Assembly (NCBI RefSeq): GCF_014648035.1
Contig: NZ_BMQI01000010.1
Coordinates: 42,218-106,217, forward strand
Length of the DNA stretch: 64,000 nt
Reading direction: 5' to 3'
Source: Shewanella algicola
GTDB taxonomy: Bacteria > Pseudomonadota > Gammaproteobacteria > Enterobacterales > Shewanellaceae
The translations under genes and the position numbers were made by a program. This document shows positions 55,201 through 63,931 of this stretch, piece by piece. The notes under the pieces were generated by a model. That model was not told where the DNA came from. It did not search any database and worked only from the letters and a program-made list of their open reading frames with translations. The stretch's first letter is position 1. Every line of letters starts with the position of its first letter.

Positions 55201-56087
55201 CTGAGTCAGCTGAAGAGATCGATGCTAAAACTGATGATACTGGTGTGAGTGATGAGACCGAATCATCAGATGATGAACTTGAATTTAGTCTAGAAGATGA
55301 AGACATAGATACGCCTTTAGTGGAAGACATCAGTGACGAAGATGCAGAAGATGAGCTAAATGCATTACTGGCTTCAATGGGTGATGACGATGTCAGCCTG
55401 TCGTTAGATGATGATGCACAAGAAGCTGATGGTTCTTCTCAAAACACTGGGGCGAAAGCTAATAGGGACTCTGGTTTCTTTAATGATTTAAAAGCCAATA
55501 AACCTAAACCTGCAATGCTTGATTGGGAAAGTGATTTACTTAAGGCTGCTGAAACTGCCGTGGATGAGCAAGAGTCACAACCTACTGTTAGTGATGATGA
55601 TTTATTAGCGGCATTTTCACAGTCGTTAACAGAAGATGACAGCGATAACTTCACTTCTGAAGATGATTATCTTCTCAATGATGACAACCTCACGGTCGAC
55701 GAAGCACTTGCCGCGTTAGACGAAAATGAACGCAGTAAGTCAGCTCAATATAATGTCAGCGATGACGACTTAATGAGTTTTGAGCGTGAAAACGGCTATA
55801 TCGATATTGATAAACTGCTCAATGATGCCGATGAAGACATAGATAAAACCGATCAGTATAAAGACGTAGATGTTGATGTCGGTGAAGTTAACTCGTTAAT
55901 TGGCAACGCGGATATGGTTGATGTCGATGACGAAGAAAACTCAGTTAATGCTAAATTAGATTTAGCCCGTGCCTACATCGAAATTGAAGATCAAGACAGC
56001 GCCAAAGCCTTGTTAAAAGAAGTGCAAATTGATGGTAATGATCGCCAAAAGGCAGAAGCGGCAAACTTACTTAAAGGTTTTCGTTAA
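52215..56087 (+). CDS. fimV: FimV/HubP-type polar landmark protein
   Basis: Large inner-membrane protein that binds peptidoglycan and organises the cell pole. The 1290-residue protein has a signal sequence ending SAHA (about 25-28), a LysM-like domain (DTFWSIAQKVRPNDRVSVYQ onward, about 57-108), a proline-rich segment, a coiled coil (about 205-270), one membrane helix (MLIVAASVPLLLLFGLIFWL, about 285-304) and a huge acidic cytoplasmic region with many DDDIDSLLAEF motifs. The C-terminus (AKLDLARAYIEIEDQDSAKA, then KAEAANLLKGF) is the conserved FimV TPR-like domain. AAGGGAAGGA precedes the ATG. In Shewanella and Vibrio the orthologue (HubP) recruits ParA-like and chemotaxis proteins. Confidence 0.93.
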   Translation: MTLRTSYILGLIACTTVGFTSLQLIDSAHAETLNITGPNGEVKQQAKRQYGPTTSRDTFWSIAQKVRPNDRVSVYQVMAALFDANPHAFSGNNYNTLERGMILLIPSADVMAAIPDSVARRRAEQDDRQVSRPAPVTPQPVATKPSSIVEVVKKPNADKPLQIVQKTPAVEVQTQALKQANAAKVNDLNSVLDKANAKTLMLTDELARAQDELMVSNNDNQVLKNKIEQMSLNISSLEEDLQLLSEKHDKLTIAYEKLLQQVDNKEPVVEEPADFWRSLTDNTMMLIVAASVPLLLLFGLIFWLLTRRKKAAKQTENEIETNEKTETVAKQASTALDEEDNADDVVIHLDSDDDESIDDLLNLDSAELQPEASMADGSEMDMASEMFVGEDTDDDEGSSLDDLWAEAMEEQDSELEPLDDDDDLDSLLADLDDGSTNNNDELDDSAENDIDSLLAEFDMPPETEEPAVDEQPEAVDESLSNDDDIDSLLAEFDMPAETEELAVDEQPRAVDESLSNDDDIDSLLAEFDMPAETEDLAEDAEPQAVDESLSNDDDIDSLLAEFDMPAETETEQVQEVDDESESSEDLNEESADDSNVAADDDIDSLLAEFDMPAETETEQVQEADDESESSEDLNEESADDSNVAADDDIDSLLAEFDMPAETETEQVQEADDESESSEDLNEESADDSNVAADDDIDSLLSEFDISAETETEPQSETSLDADGMAEASDRDELLAELEIDDSDDEVSDDDINALLAELEVSPDEEAAQALNSETVTEQDDIAALIAAELQDEDDIEESTEADDQDIDALLASLNEPVIESSVADISAAEEDPADDKGEDLSEQIAAELADESDETETLASDDDDIDALLAGFEQDDDEDDIAAQIADELDDSDDDVAISADVADSSDEDIDALLASIDEPEITPTLNLDDQDETQTTDTYEVDDSSDVDDQDLFNELDEYLNDLDNSRNQVDAEAEHDNTFFDPDLDALLAESSETESAEEIDAKTDDTGVSDETESSDDELEFSLEDEDIDTPLVEDISDEDAEDELNALLASMGDDDVSLSLDDDAQEADGSSQNTGAKANRDSGFFNDLKANKPKPAMLDWESDLLKAAETAVDEQESQPTVSDDDLLAAFSQSLTEDDSDNFTSEDDYLLNDDNLTVDEALAALDENERSKSAQYNVSDDDLMSFERENGYIDIDKLLNDADEDIDKTDQYKDVDVDVGEVNSLIGNADMVDVDDEENSVNAKLDLARAYIEIEDQDSAKALLKEVQIDGNDRQKAEAANLLKGFR
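53559..53873 (+). repeat. Three 105-bp tandem units within fimV
   Basis: GACATTGA recurs at 53559, 53664, 53769 and 53874. Each unit codes for 35 residues of the type DIDSLLAEFDMPxETEE. The units are highly similar at DNA level and keep the frame. Confidence 0.9.
53874..54296 (+). repeat. Three 141-bp tandem units within fimV
   Basis: The same anchor recurs at 53874, 54015, 54156 and 54297, so the period changes to 141 bp (47 residues). The units are nearly identical, including synonymous positions, with a Val/Ala change in QVQEVDD/QVQEADD. Confidence 0.92.
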
Positions 56088-56115
56088 CCAATAACGTGTT
56101 GAGGTTCAATTGATT

Positions 56116-56147
56116 AAACGGCGCAGATATCTGCGCCGTTTTTTTCA
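56116..56147 (+). terminator. Intrinsic terminator after fimV
   Basis: AAACGGCGCAG pairs perfectly with CTGCGCCGTTT around ATAT, followed by T4-T5. Confidence 0.95.
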
Positions 56148-56159
56148 ACCGCAAAAAAT

Positions 56160-57265
56160 AGCAACTTACGTTATCCCTGAAATCTTAGATCCCGGGGGGT
56201 ATAAGCGTTACCGGGACGATCCAGGTGTTGTTCTATGCCGTCATCCTCGAGTGCTTTAATTGAGGGCCAGGTGTTGCTCTATGCCGTCATCCTCGAGTGC
56301 TTTAATTGAGAAACCAGGTGTTGCTTTAATCTGTCATCCCTGAGATCTGTTATCAGGGATCCAGGTGTTTCTTTTGACCTTACGTAACAGAGTAAAAGCC
56401 AACACCTGGATTCCGGCTTAAAAGCATTGCCGGAACGACGTGGTAGTTGACGTCATCTGTGTACGAACCAGCAAATGATGGAGTAATTGACGGTGTTTGG
56501 TGTTGCTCTATGTCGTCATCCTCGAGTGCCTTAATCGAGGGGCCTGGTGTTTCTTTTGACCTTACGTAACAGAGTAAAAGCCAACACCTGGATTCCGGCT
56601 CAACAGCGTTGCCGGAACGACGTGGTAGTAGGCGTCATCTGTGTACGAACCAGCAAATGACGGAGTAGTGGACGGTGTTTGATGTTGCTCTATGCCGTCA
56701 TCCTCGAGAGCCTTAATCGAGGATCCAGGTGTTTCTCTATGCCGTCATCCTCGAGTGCTTTAATTGAGGAACCAGGTGTTGCTTTAATCTGTCATCCCTG
56801 AGATCTGTTATGAGGGATCCAGGTGTTTCTTTTGACCTTACGTAAAAGAGTAAAAGCCAACACCTGGATTCCGGCTCAAGAGCGTTGCCGGAACGACGTG
56901 GTAGTTGACGGTGTTTTATGTTGTTCTATGCCGTCATCCTCGAGTGCCTTAATTGAGGATCCAGGTATTGCTCTAATCTGTCATCCCTGAGATCTGTTAT
57001 CAGGGATCCAGGTGTTTCTTGTGATTTTGCTTAAGGGCTTTAAAGCCAACACCTGGATTCCGGCTTAACAGCGTTGCCGGAACGACGGACTGTACACCTG
57101 GATTCCGGCTCAAGAGCACTGCCGGAACGACGTGGTAGTTGACGTCATCTGTGTGCGAACCAGCAAATGACGGAGTAATTGACGGTGTTTTATGTTGTTC
57201 TATGCCGTCATCCTCGAGTGCTTTAATTGAGGATCCAGGTGTTTCGCTATACCGTCATCGCTTGC
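56160..57265. repeat. Repeat array F (largest stem-loop mosaic)
   Basis: About 1.1 kb between fimV and truA. It holds at least thirteen CCAGGTGTT/AACACCTGG motifs, mostly as head-to-head pairs separated by linkers TTTCTTTTGACCTTACGTAA or TTTCTTGTGATTTTGC. Between pairs recur GACGTCATCTGTG, GAACCAGCAAATGACGGAG and GACGGTGTTT with TTGCTCTATG, which are the reverse complement of spacers in array A. Confidence 0.9.
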
Positions 57266-57300
57266 TTAAATGTGTATGAATTATTGCAGTAATCAAGAAT

Positions 57301-57320
57301 ATTCAGGTTGATTGAGGATA
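57301..57320. repeat. Solitary decayed right arm of the 58-bp element
   Basis: ATTCAGGTTGATTGAGGATA matches the right arm at 52121-52140 in 17 of 20 positions. No left arm is visible nearby. It lies between array F and truA. Confidence 0.5.
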
Positions 57321-57451
57321 AGTTTGAAAGTAGGGGCTCTCATGTCATTGACTCCTCTATTCATTAGCGTCAACAAGAGTGCCTATATGCAATTACATAA
57401 TGTCTCAAATTGGTATAAACTTCGCGGCATTAATGAGTTGAGGAAATTGAA

Positions 57452-58237
57452 ATGCGAGTTGCGTTAGGTATTGAATATGATGGTAGTGGTTTTTTCGGAT
57501 GGCAGCGCCAGGCCGATGTCGTTTCAGTGCAAGCTCAGCTTGAAAAAGCTTTATCCTATGTGGCAAATGAATCGATAGAAGTCTTTTGTGCCGGCAGAAC
57601 CGATTCTGGGGTCCATGGCACAGGCCAGGTGGTTCATTTTGACACCACAGCGAAGCGTCCATTAACCGCATGGACATTGGGCATTAATGCTAATTTGCCC
57701 GACACCATTGCCGTGCGCTGGGCTAAAGAAGTCGACGACAGTTTTCATGCGCGCTTTAGCGCCACTGCTCGCCGTTATCGCTATGTGATTTACAATCATC
57801 AATTACGCCCTGGGATATTACGCTCAGGTGTAAGCCATTATCATGGTGATATTGATGAAACCTTAATGCACCAGGCTGCACAATTATTGTTAGGTGAAAA
57901 CGACTTTACCAGTTTTCGTGCCATTCAGTGCCAATCCAATACACCATTTCGTAACGTACATAAAGTCACGGTTACCCGCCAGGGGATGTATGTAATGGTT
58001 GATATTCAAGCTAATGCATTCTTACATCATATGGTCCGGAACATTGTGGGCTCGTTGCTTGAAGTTGGCCTTGGCAATAAACCGATTGAGTGGATAACTG
58101 AGTTACTGGCACTTAAAGATCGCAATCAAGCTGCAGCAACGGCAAAGCCCAACGGTTTATATTTAGTCGATGTGACGTACCCAGAGCAATATCAACTGCC
58201 TAAACTGGCACTTGGGCCGTTATTTATGTTGGATTAA
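57452..58237 (+). CDS. truA: tRNA pseudouridine(38-40) synthase
   Basis: Isomerises uridines 38-40 in the tRNA anticodon arm. The 261-residue protein begins [20 protein letters not shown], has the catalytic Asp in [18 protein letters not shown] (Asp at about 52), RRYRYVIYN, the [19 protein letters not shown] segment (about 151-169) and the C-terminal [22 protein letters not shown] lies 7 bases before the ATG. It is separated from fimV by 1.36 kb of repeats, whereas in the related genomes I remember fimV and truA are close neighbours. Confidence 0.96.
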   Translation: MRVALGIEYDGSGFFGWQRQADVVSVQAQLEKALSYVANESIEVFCAGRTDSGVHGTGQVVHFDTTAKRPLTAWTLGINANLPDTIAVRWAKEVDDSFHARFSATARRYRYVIYNHQLRPGILRSGVSHYHGDIDETLMHQAAQLLLGENDFTSFRAIQCQSNTPFRNVHKVTVTRQGMYVMVDIQANAFLHHMVRNIVGSLLEVGLGNKPIEWITELLALKDRNQAAATAKPNGLYLVDVTYPEQYQLPKLALGPLFMLD

Positions 58238-58471
58238 GCCATTGTTCATTAGCTTAATTAACGTATAACTAACCTGCTTTTGTGATACAAACTATGACAC
58301 AATATCGGCAATAAAAATCAATTACCCTTGTGGTGAATCAGACTCGCAATGTAATTGATCCATTGAGTTAAAATAAGCCCAATGTTGTTATTTGGCTTAT
58401 TTACCCCTTTTCTTAACCTGAGTTAAGGTTAAACAGGTAACGCGTCAGTAGAGTTTAAATGGTATTTATAT

Positions 58472-59752
58472 ATGTCGACCATCAATGAAGTCAATGTCCC
58501 AGAGCAAGATGCTAGCCTAGCACAATGGCTAGATTATTTACTGGCTATACACCCAAGCGAAATCGACATGGGATTAACCCGGGTTGAAAAGGTCGCTAAG
58601 CGGTTAAATTTATTATCGTTAGCCCCAAGTAAAGTGATTACCGTTGCCGGTACTAATGGTAAAGGCACAAGCTGTGCGATGTTAGAGTCTATTTTGCGTC
58701 AGTCTGGTCTGTCTGTTGGGGTATATAGCTCGCCGCATTTATTACGCTATAACGAACGGGTGCGAATTAACCAACAAGATGCCAGTGACGCAGCGCTAAT
58801 CGAAGCATTTTGTGCGATTGAAGCGGCGCGTGATGATATTTCACTGACCTTTTTTGAATACGCAACACTCGCAGGTTTGTATTTGTTTAAAGCTGCAAAC
58901 GTAGATGTGGCTATTCTTGAAGTGGGTTTAGGTGGGCGCTTAGATGCCACCAATATTATTGATTCAACGGCAGTGATCTTGACCTCAATAGATCTTGACC
59001 ATCAAGAGTATCTTGGAGACAGTCGTGAATTGGTTGGCCGTGAAAAAGCCGGGGTATTTAGGCAACATTGTCTTGCCGTAGTGGGCGAACCTGACTTACC
59101 TAAGTCGGTTAAAGATTATGCCGAGTATATGCATACTCGCTTGTATCGCGTGGGTTATGAGTTTAACTATCAAGTGTCTGATAGTGATTCTGCACGGTGG
59201 GATTTTACATCAGCGCAAAGCAACTATTCTGGTTTACCTGTGCCCAGCTTACCCTTACCTAATGCTGCGAGTGTGGTAGCGTTAATCTGCCAAGTATGGC
59301 CGCAGATCACTGAGCAACAAATTGCCGATGGTTTAGTCAACGCCAAACTCGCAGGGCGCCTAGAGCAAGTGAATCAGCAGCCAATAGTTTTACTGGACGT
59401 TGCTCATAACCCACATGCTGCACGCTATTTAGCTAACCAGTTACAAGTCTATCAAGGCAAACGGGTTGTGGCCGTGTGTGGCATGTTAAAGGATAAAGAT
59501 ATCAAAGCGGTAATCGAAACACTTGCACCGCACATTAGCCAGTGGAATCTAGTGAGTTTAGATAATCCTCGCGGGGCATCGGCGCAATTATTATATGATG
59601 CATTGCCACAGGCGAGCCAACAAAACGCACAACTATATCAAGATATGAGCAGCGCGTGGCACGGCGTACAAAAAGACATAAACGAAGACGATGTGGTTAT
59701 TGTGTTCGGTTCTTTTTATACTGTTGCGGGCGTTAAATCATACATAGGTTAA
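58472..59752 (+). CDS. folC: Bifunctional dihydrofolate/folylpolyglutamate synthase
   Basis: Adds glutamate to dihydropteroate and then to folates. The 426-residue Mur-ligase-family protein has the P-loop VAGTNGKGTSCAMLESIL (about 56-73), YSSPHLLRYNERVRIN, the EVGLGGRLDATNIID signature (about 150-164), LTSIDLDHQEYLGD and LLDVAHNPHAARYL (about 308-321). The start is at 58472 with only a weak ribosome binding site (AATGG). It leads a same-strand group folC-dedD-cvpA-purF with short gaps, the arrangement common in gammaproteobacteria. Confidence 0.95.
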   Translation: MSTINEVNVPEQDASLAQWLDYLLAIHPSEIDMGLTRVEKVAKRLNLLSLAPSKVITVAGTNGKGTSCAMLESILRQSGLSVGVYSSPHLLRYNERVRINQQDASDAALIEAFCAIEAARDDISLTFFEYATLAGLYLFKAANVDVAILEVGLGGRLDATNIIDSTAVILTSIDLDHQEYLGDSRELVGREKAGVFRQHCLAVVGEPDLPKSVKDYAEYMHTRLYRVGYEFNYQVSDSDSARWDFTSAQSNYSGLPVPSLPLPNAASVVALICQVWPQITEQQIADGLVNAKLAGRLEQVNQQPIVLLDVAHNPHAARYLANQLQVYQGKRVVAVCGMLKDKDIKAVIETLAPHISQWNLVSLDNPRGASAQLLYDALPQASQQNAQLYQDMSSAWHGVQKDINEDDVVIVFGSFYTVAGVKSYIG

Positions 59753-59773
59753 TTTTTTAAAAGGGAATTCGCT

Positions 59774-60406
59774 TTGAATCGTCAATTTCAAAATCGTTTG
59801 GTCGGAACCATCGTGCTTGTGGCCTTAGGGGTGATTTTTTTACCTGACCTATTAGATGGTAAAAAGACTCAGGTTGTAGAAGAATTTACTGAAATACCAT
59901 TACGACCTTTAGCCAAAAACACCCACAATTCAAATGGTAGTGAACAGGCAGAGCAAACTGCAGACACCATTGAAGAGTTTCAGGTGTTAACTATCGCGGA
60001 GCCGCAAGACCTTGGCAGTGATGTGGTTGAGCTGGGTGACGATAAGCCTACAGAGGTGGTTCAAAAAGTTGACCCAAAACCACAAGCAACAACACCCGTT
60101 AAACCCAAACCGGCAGCCGTAGTGGCGCAAACCAAAACACCAGCCAAAGCCGCGATAACCGCAGGTTACACGTTACAGCTAGGTGGTTTTAATAACGCGG
60201 CCAATGTCAGTACGCTTGTGACACAGCTGCGCAAAGCAGGTTTTACTGCTTATACCTTGCCTGTTAAACCGGTTGACGGAAAATTGACTCGGGTATTTGT
60301 TGGCCCTGAAGTGTCTGAAGCTAAACTTAAAGCTCGCCAGGAGCCTATCTTTAAATTAACCGGATTAAAGGGCAAGATCATCGCCTACAATCCTCAAGAA
60401 CATTAA
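59774..60406 (+). CDS. dedD: SPOR-domain cell division protein DedD
   Basis: Inner-membrane protein that binds denuded septal peptidoglycan. The 210-residue protein has one N-terminal membrane helix (RLVGTIVLVALGVIFLPDLL, about 8-27; the GVIFLPDLLDGKK segment is typical of DedD), a long Pro/Ala/Lys-rich linker and a C-terminal SPOR domain (YTLQLGGFNNAANVSTLVTQ, then LTRVFVGPEVSEAKLKA). The start is TTG with AAGGGA 9 bases upstream; the conserved NRQFQNRLVG follows immediately, and no ATG fits. Confidence 0.9.
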   Translation: MNRQFQNRLVGTIVLVALGVIFLPDLLDGKKTQVVEEFTEIPLRPLAKNTHNSNGSEQAEQTADTIEEFQVLTIAEPQDLGSDVVELGDDKPTEVVQKVDPKPQATTPVKPKPAAVVAQTKTPAKAAITAGYTLQLGGFNNAANVSTLVTQLRKAGFTAYTLPVKPVDGKLTRVFVGPEVSEAKLKARQEPIFKLTGLKGKIIAYNPQEH

Positions 60407-60558
60407 CCTGTTCAGACGGTAGACTCAGTGCGTGGTTGAAAATATTAAATTGATTGTTCGCAATCGCGCATGAATAATTTATGCAATCAGGGGTGAGAAA
60501 CATCTCTGTCTCTGTTAGAATCGCGCCGTCTTGAACCCTATACCGGATCCCCATTTTC

Positions 60559-61047
60559 ATGGTTTGGATTGATTACGCAATTATTATCATTATCGGGTTA
60601 TCAACTATTATTAGTTTGATCCGCGGATTCGCAAAAGAAGCCATGTCACTTGTGGTTTGGTTTGCCGCTTTCTTTATCGCTAGCCAGTTTTATCTTGATC
60701 TTGCCGTGCATTTAACCCAAATGCAGGACGAGTTAGTGAGAAACGGTGTCGCGATTACCATTCTATTTGTCGTTACCCTGATCCTAGGGGCTTTAGTCAA
60801 TTATTTATTAGGCCAGTTAGTGTCTAAAACTGGCTTGTCAGGCACAGACCGTGTACTTGGTTTGTGTTTTGGCGCCATTCGTGGTGCTTTGATTGTAAGC
60901 GCATTACTGTTTTTTATGGATGCATTTACTGCGTTCCCAGACACCGTTTGGTGGCAGGACTCAGTACTTGTACCCGAATTTGGCGTGGTTATTCAGTGGT
61001 TTTTTAACTATCTCGAAAACACCTCAAGCTTTGTACCCAAAATCTAA
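60559..61047 (+). CDS. cvpA: CvpA family membrane protein
   Basis: Inner-membrane protein of 162 residues with four hydrophobic segments: [20 protein letters not shown] at the N-terminus, [34 protein letters not shown] and [15 protein letters not shown]. The [14 protein letters not shown] motif after the first helix and [20 protein letters not shown] are the family signatures. CvpA was named for colicin V production and is linked to envelope stress tolerance; its activity is unknown. It lies 41 bases upstream of purF, its usual partner. Confidence 0.94.
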   Translation: MVWIDYAIIIIIGLSTIISLIRGFAKEAMSLVVWFAAFFIASQFYLDLAVHLTQMQDELVRNGVAITILFVVTLILGALVNYLLGQLVSKTGLSGTDRVLGLCFGAIRGALIVSALLFFMDAFTAFPDTVWWQDSVLVPEFGVVIQWFFNYLENTSSFVPKI

Positions 61048-61088
61048 AACTATAAACATAAAACACCTTACAGTGAGGAACCTTACCC

Positions 61089-62603
61089 ATGTGTGGTATC
61101 GTCGGAATAGTAGGAAAATCAACAGTTAACCAAACCATTTATGATGCACTGACTGTGCTTCAACATCGTGGACAGGACGCAGCAGGCATTGTGACTGTAG
61201 ACATCAATGCGTTTCGTTTACGTAAAGCAAATGGCTTGGTTAAAGATGTGTTTGAACCCAAACACATGCAACGTTTACAAGGCAATGCGGGTATTGGCCA
61301 TGTGCGTTATCCTACCGCGGGTAGTTCTAGTGCATCAGAAGCACAACCGTTTTATGTTAACTCGCCGTTTGGTATTTCGTTAGCGCATAACGGTAACTTA
61401 ACTAACACGCTTGAGTTAGCTGAAAGCTTGGTCAAAAAACGCCGTCATGTTAATACCACCTCTGACTCAGAAATCTTACTTAATTTATTAGCCGATGAAC
61501 TACAAGAAACACGTAGCTTGTCATTAAGTGCTGATGAAGTATTTGATGCCGTAGCTAAAGTACATGCGCAAACACGCGGTGCTTATGCTGTGACAGCGAT
61601 GATTATTGGCCAAGGCTTAGTTGCGTTTCGTGACCCATTTGGTATTCGTCCATTGGTGCTTGGTAAGCACGAAACGGCAACCGGTACTGAATACATGGTC
61701 GCATCTGAAAGCGTGGCGTTAGATGCCGTAGGTTTTGAAGTGATGCGTGATGTTGCCCCAGGTGAAGCGATTTACATCTCACTTGATGGTCAGCTCTTCA
61801 CTCGTCAATGCGCTGTTGACCCAAGTTATGCACCGTGTATCTTCGAGTTTGTGTATTTTGCACGCCCAGATTCAAGTATCGACAAAATATCTGTGTACGC
61901 AAGCCGCGTTAACATGGGTGCCAAGTTAGGTGAAAAAATCAAAAAAGAATGGGAAGATCACGACATTGATGTGGTTATACCTATTCCTGAAACCTCTTGT
62001 GATATTGCGCTTGAAATTGCCCGTGGTATGGGCTTACCGTACCGCCAAGGTTTTGTAAAAAACCGTTATATTGGCCGTACCTTTATTATGCCAGGTCAGC
62101 AAGAGCGTAAAAAGTCAGTTCGCCGTAAGCTCAATGCAATTAATACCGAGTTTAAAGGTAAAAACGTGTTGCTAGTTGATGACTCTATAGTACGTGGTAC
62201 CACGTCTGAGCAGATCATCGAAATGGCCCGTGAAGCTGGTGCTAAGAAAGTGTACTTTGCTTCAGCGGCACCTGAAATTCGCTTCCCGAACGTGTATGGC
62301 ATCGACATGCCGACTTCAAATGAGTTGATTGCTCATGGTCGTGATGCAGATGAAATTGCAAAAATCATTGGCGCAGATGGGATTATCTTCCAGGACTTAA
62401 CTGACTTAGTTGAAGCCGTAAGAATGGAAAATCCAGAGATTAAGCGCTTTGAAACCTCAGTATTTGACGGCCACTACATTACCAACGATGTGAACCAATC
62501 TTACTTAGACCATTTAACTCAGTTGCGTAATGACGATGCCAAAGCCAACCGCAGCAAAGATATTGGCACCAACTTAGAAATGCACAACGAGTGTCATCCA
62601 TAA
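61089..62603 (+). CDS. purF: Amidophosphoribosyltransferase
   Basis: First committed step of purine synthesis: glutamine amide transfer to PRPP. The 504-residue protein starts MCGIVGIVG, so Cys2 becomes the N-terminal nucleophile after Met removal; no propeptide is present, as in E. coli. Further signatures are [39 protein letters not shown] and, in the phosphoribosyl domain, the PRPP loop [18 protein letters not shown] (about 358-375). GAGGAA lies 9 bases upstream. A strong terminator follows, then array G. Confidence 0.97.
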   Translation: MCGIVGIVGKSTVNQTIYDALTVLQHRGQDAAGIVTVDINAFRLRKANGLVKDVFEPKHMQRLQGNAGIGHVRYPTAGSSSASEAQPFYVNSPFGISLAHNGNLTNTLELAESLVKKRRHVNTTSDSEILLNLLADELQETRSLSLSADEVFDAVAKVHAQTRGAYAVTAMIIGQGLVAFRDPFGIRPLVLGKHETATGTEYMVASESVALDAVGFEVMRDVAPGEAIYISLDGQLFTRQCAVDPSYAPCIFEFVYFARPDSSIDKISVYASRVNMGAKLGEKIKKEWEDHDIDVVIPIPETSCDIALEIARGMGLPYRQGFVKNRYIGRTFIMPGQQERKKSVRRKLNAINTEFKGKNVLLVDDSIVRGTTSEQIIEMAREAGAKKVYFASAAPEIRFPNVYGIDMPTSNELIAHGRDADEIAKIIGADGIIFQDLTDLVEAVRMENPEIKRFETSVFDGHYITNDVNQSYLDHLTQLRNDDAKANRSKDIGTNLEMHNECHP

Positions 62604-62628
62604 GTTAACCGCGTTATTGCTTCGACTT

Positions 62629-62658
62629 AAAAACCAGCATAAACATGCTGGTTTTTTT
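62629..62658 (+). terminator. Intrinsic terminator after purF
   Basis: AAAACCAGCAT pairs perfectly with ATGCTGGTTTT around AAAC, followed by T3. Confidence 0.93.
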
Positions 62659-62681
62659 ATGGGTTTAAAATAGCTTAAATG

Positions 62682-62714
62682 CTAAAACCTAAAACCTAAA
62701 ACCTAAAACCTAAA
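62682..62714. repeat. Heptanucleotide microsatellite (CTAAAAC)4
   Basis: Four perfect heptamers and a partial fifth at the edge of array G. The unit resembles the TAGAACC heptamer of array A. Confidence 0.93.
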
Positions 62715-63195
62715 TCAACACCTGGATCGTCCCGGTAACGCTTATAAACCCGGGATCTAAGATCTCAGGGATAACGGCATAAAAAATATGTCGCCCCGCA
62801 ATGCTTCCTACTCCGTCGCCCTGGCAATGTTGTTGAGCTGGGGTCCAGGTGTTGCTTTTTCTACGTCTTCCCCGCAATGCTTCCTACTCTGTCGTCCCGG
62901 CAATGTTTTTGAGCCGGCGTCCAGGTGTTGCTTTTTCTACGTCTTCCCTGCAATGCTTCCTACTCCGTTGCCCCGGCAATGTTGTTGAGCCGGGGTCCAG
63001 ATGTTGCTTTTTTGCGTTTAAGAACTGATGAAGCATTAAGGGCAACAGCAACACCTGGATCGTCCCGGTAACGCTTATAAATCCGGGATCTAAGATCTCA
63101 GGGATGACGGCATAAAAATACGTCGCTCCGCAATGCTTCCTACTCCGTCGTCCCGGCAATGTTTTTGAGCCGGGATCCAGGTGTTTGCTCTACGC
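62715..63195. repeat. Repeat array G (stem-loop mosaic)
   Basis: Between convergent purF and the TrmK-like gene. It has two composite CCCGG-in-ATCCCTGA elements (near 62715 and 63050) and four stem-loops of the CCGGC family whose arms differ in step (positions 62819, 62895, 62971 and 63151), separated by recurrent ATGCTTCCTACTCCGT spacers. CCAGGTGTT is present in three, CCAGATGTT in one. Confidence 0.88.
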
Positions 63196-63232
63196 TTTTA
63201 CAAGCCCTCAATAAACGGGACTCTTCTGATTT

Positions 63233-63931
63233 CTAAAAGCGAACCATTCGATAATCTTGTAGCGCTTGTGCAGCTTTTTGCGGATTTGACAAACTTATCT
63301 TTTGATAATGCCTGAGCACTTTGTCTAAATAGCGCTGTGCAATATCAAGCTGTTGCTCTGAATTGACTTGCCACAGTTTATTGCCCACAGGGCTAATAAG
63401 GGGGCTAGGATCATTGTCATGTGACGATGCTTTACTGTGGTGAGATACATACAATATTTCATAAAAACGACGATTTTCTTCAAGCAAGGTTTCATCAATT
63501 AAACGGCAATCAAGTTCAATCAATTTTTGACGTAATTCGTACTGGTGATGTACAGGACAGAGCATAAAATCAATTTGCAGTTGAGGTTTTTTTTGGCAAA
63601 TAGAATTAATAAGCTCGATCATCAAATCGCCACCCACCCCGGCGATAATAACCAATGGTGTTTCTGGGTAATCTGACAAAGGAATTTGGGCAACATCCAT
63701 ACAATGGACTTGCCACTGTGGAGGATTTTGCAGTGGGTAAAAGCGTTCGAGCTTATGTTCAAGCTGTTGCATCAAATTTGGCACAATATCGACAAAATGT
63801 ATCGTCGGTGCCGCCTGCCTTGATAATAACGCCGCACCTAATAAACCATGGTCGCAGCAACAATCCCAAATGTGCGTATAGCCTGTTGGGATCATGTCAT
63901 TAAGTTGAGTTAAGCGTTGACCAAGTTTCAT
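63233..63931 (-). CDS. TrmK-like SAM-dependent methyltransferase
   Basis: Class I methyltransferase resembling TrmK, which methylates N1 of adenine 22 in tRNA in Gram-positive bacteria. The 232-residue protein begins MKLGQRLTQLNDMIPTGYTH and has motif I IWDCCCDHGLLGAALLSR (about 22-39; the CCDHG pattern replaces the TrmK GSDHA), the acidic motif HFVDIVPN, a SAM-contact region HCMDVAQIPL and VIIAGVGGDLMIELI, then LCPVHHQYELRQKLIELD and EENRRFYEILYV. The last two segments match TrmK well. Whether gammaproteobacterial members modify tRNA is not established to my knowledge. Confidence 0.8.
   Translation of the reverse strand: MKLGQRLTQLNDMIPTGYTHIWDCCCDHGLLGAALLSRQAAPTIHFVDIVPNLMQQLEHKLERFYPLQNPPQWQVHCMDVAQIPLSDYPETPLVIIAGVGGDLMIELINSICQKKPQLQIDFMLCPVHHQYELRQKLIELDCRLIDETLLEENRRFYEILYVSHHSKASSHDNDPSPLISPVGNKLWQVNSEQQLDIAQRYLDKVLRHYQKISLSNPQKAAQALQDYRMVRF

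Noticed and set aside
57405..57677. Minus-strand 90-residue frame overlapping truA
   Set aside because: Antisense shadow of truA with no ribosome binding site or recognisable features.
60468..60480. Possible PurR operator before cvpA-purF (TCGCAATCGCGCA)
   Set aside because: Only the GCAA and CG core agree with the PurR consensus and the palindrome is poor; too weak to annotate.
62788..63159. Small reading frames on both strands in array G
   Set aside because: They read through hairpin repeats and spacers, with composition set by the repeats.
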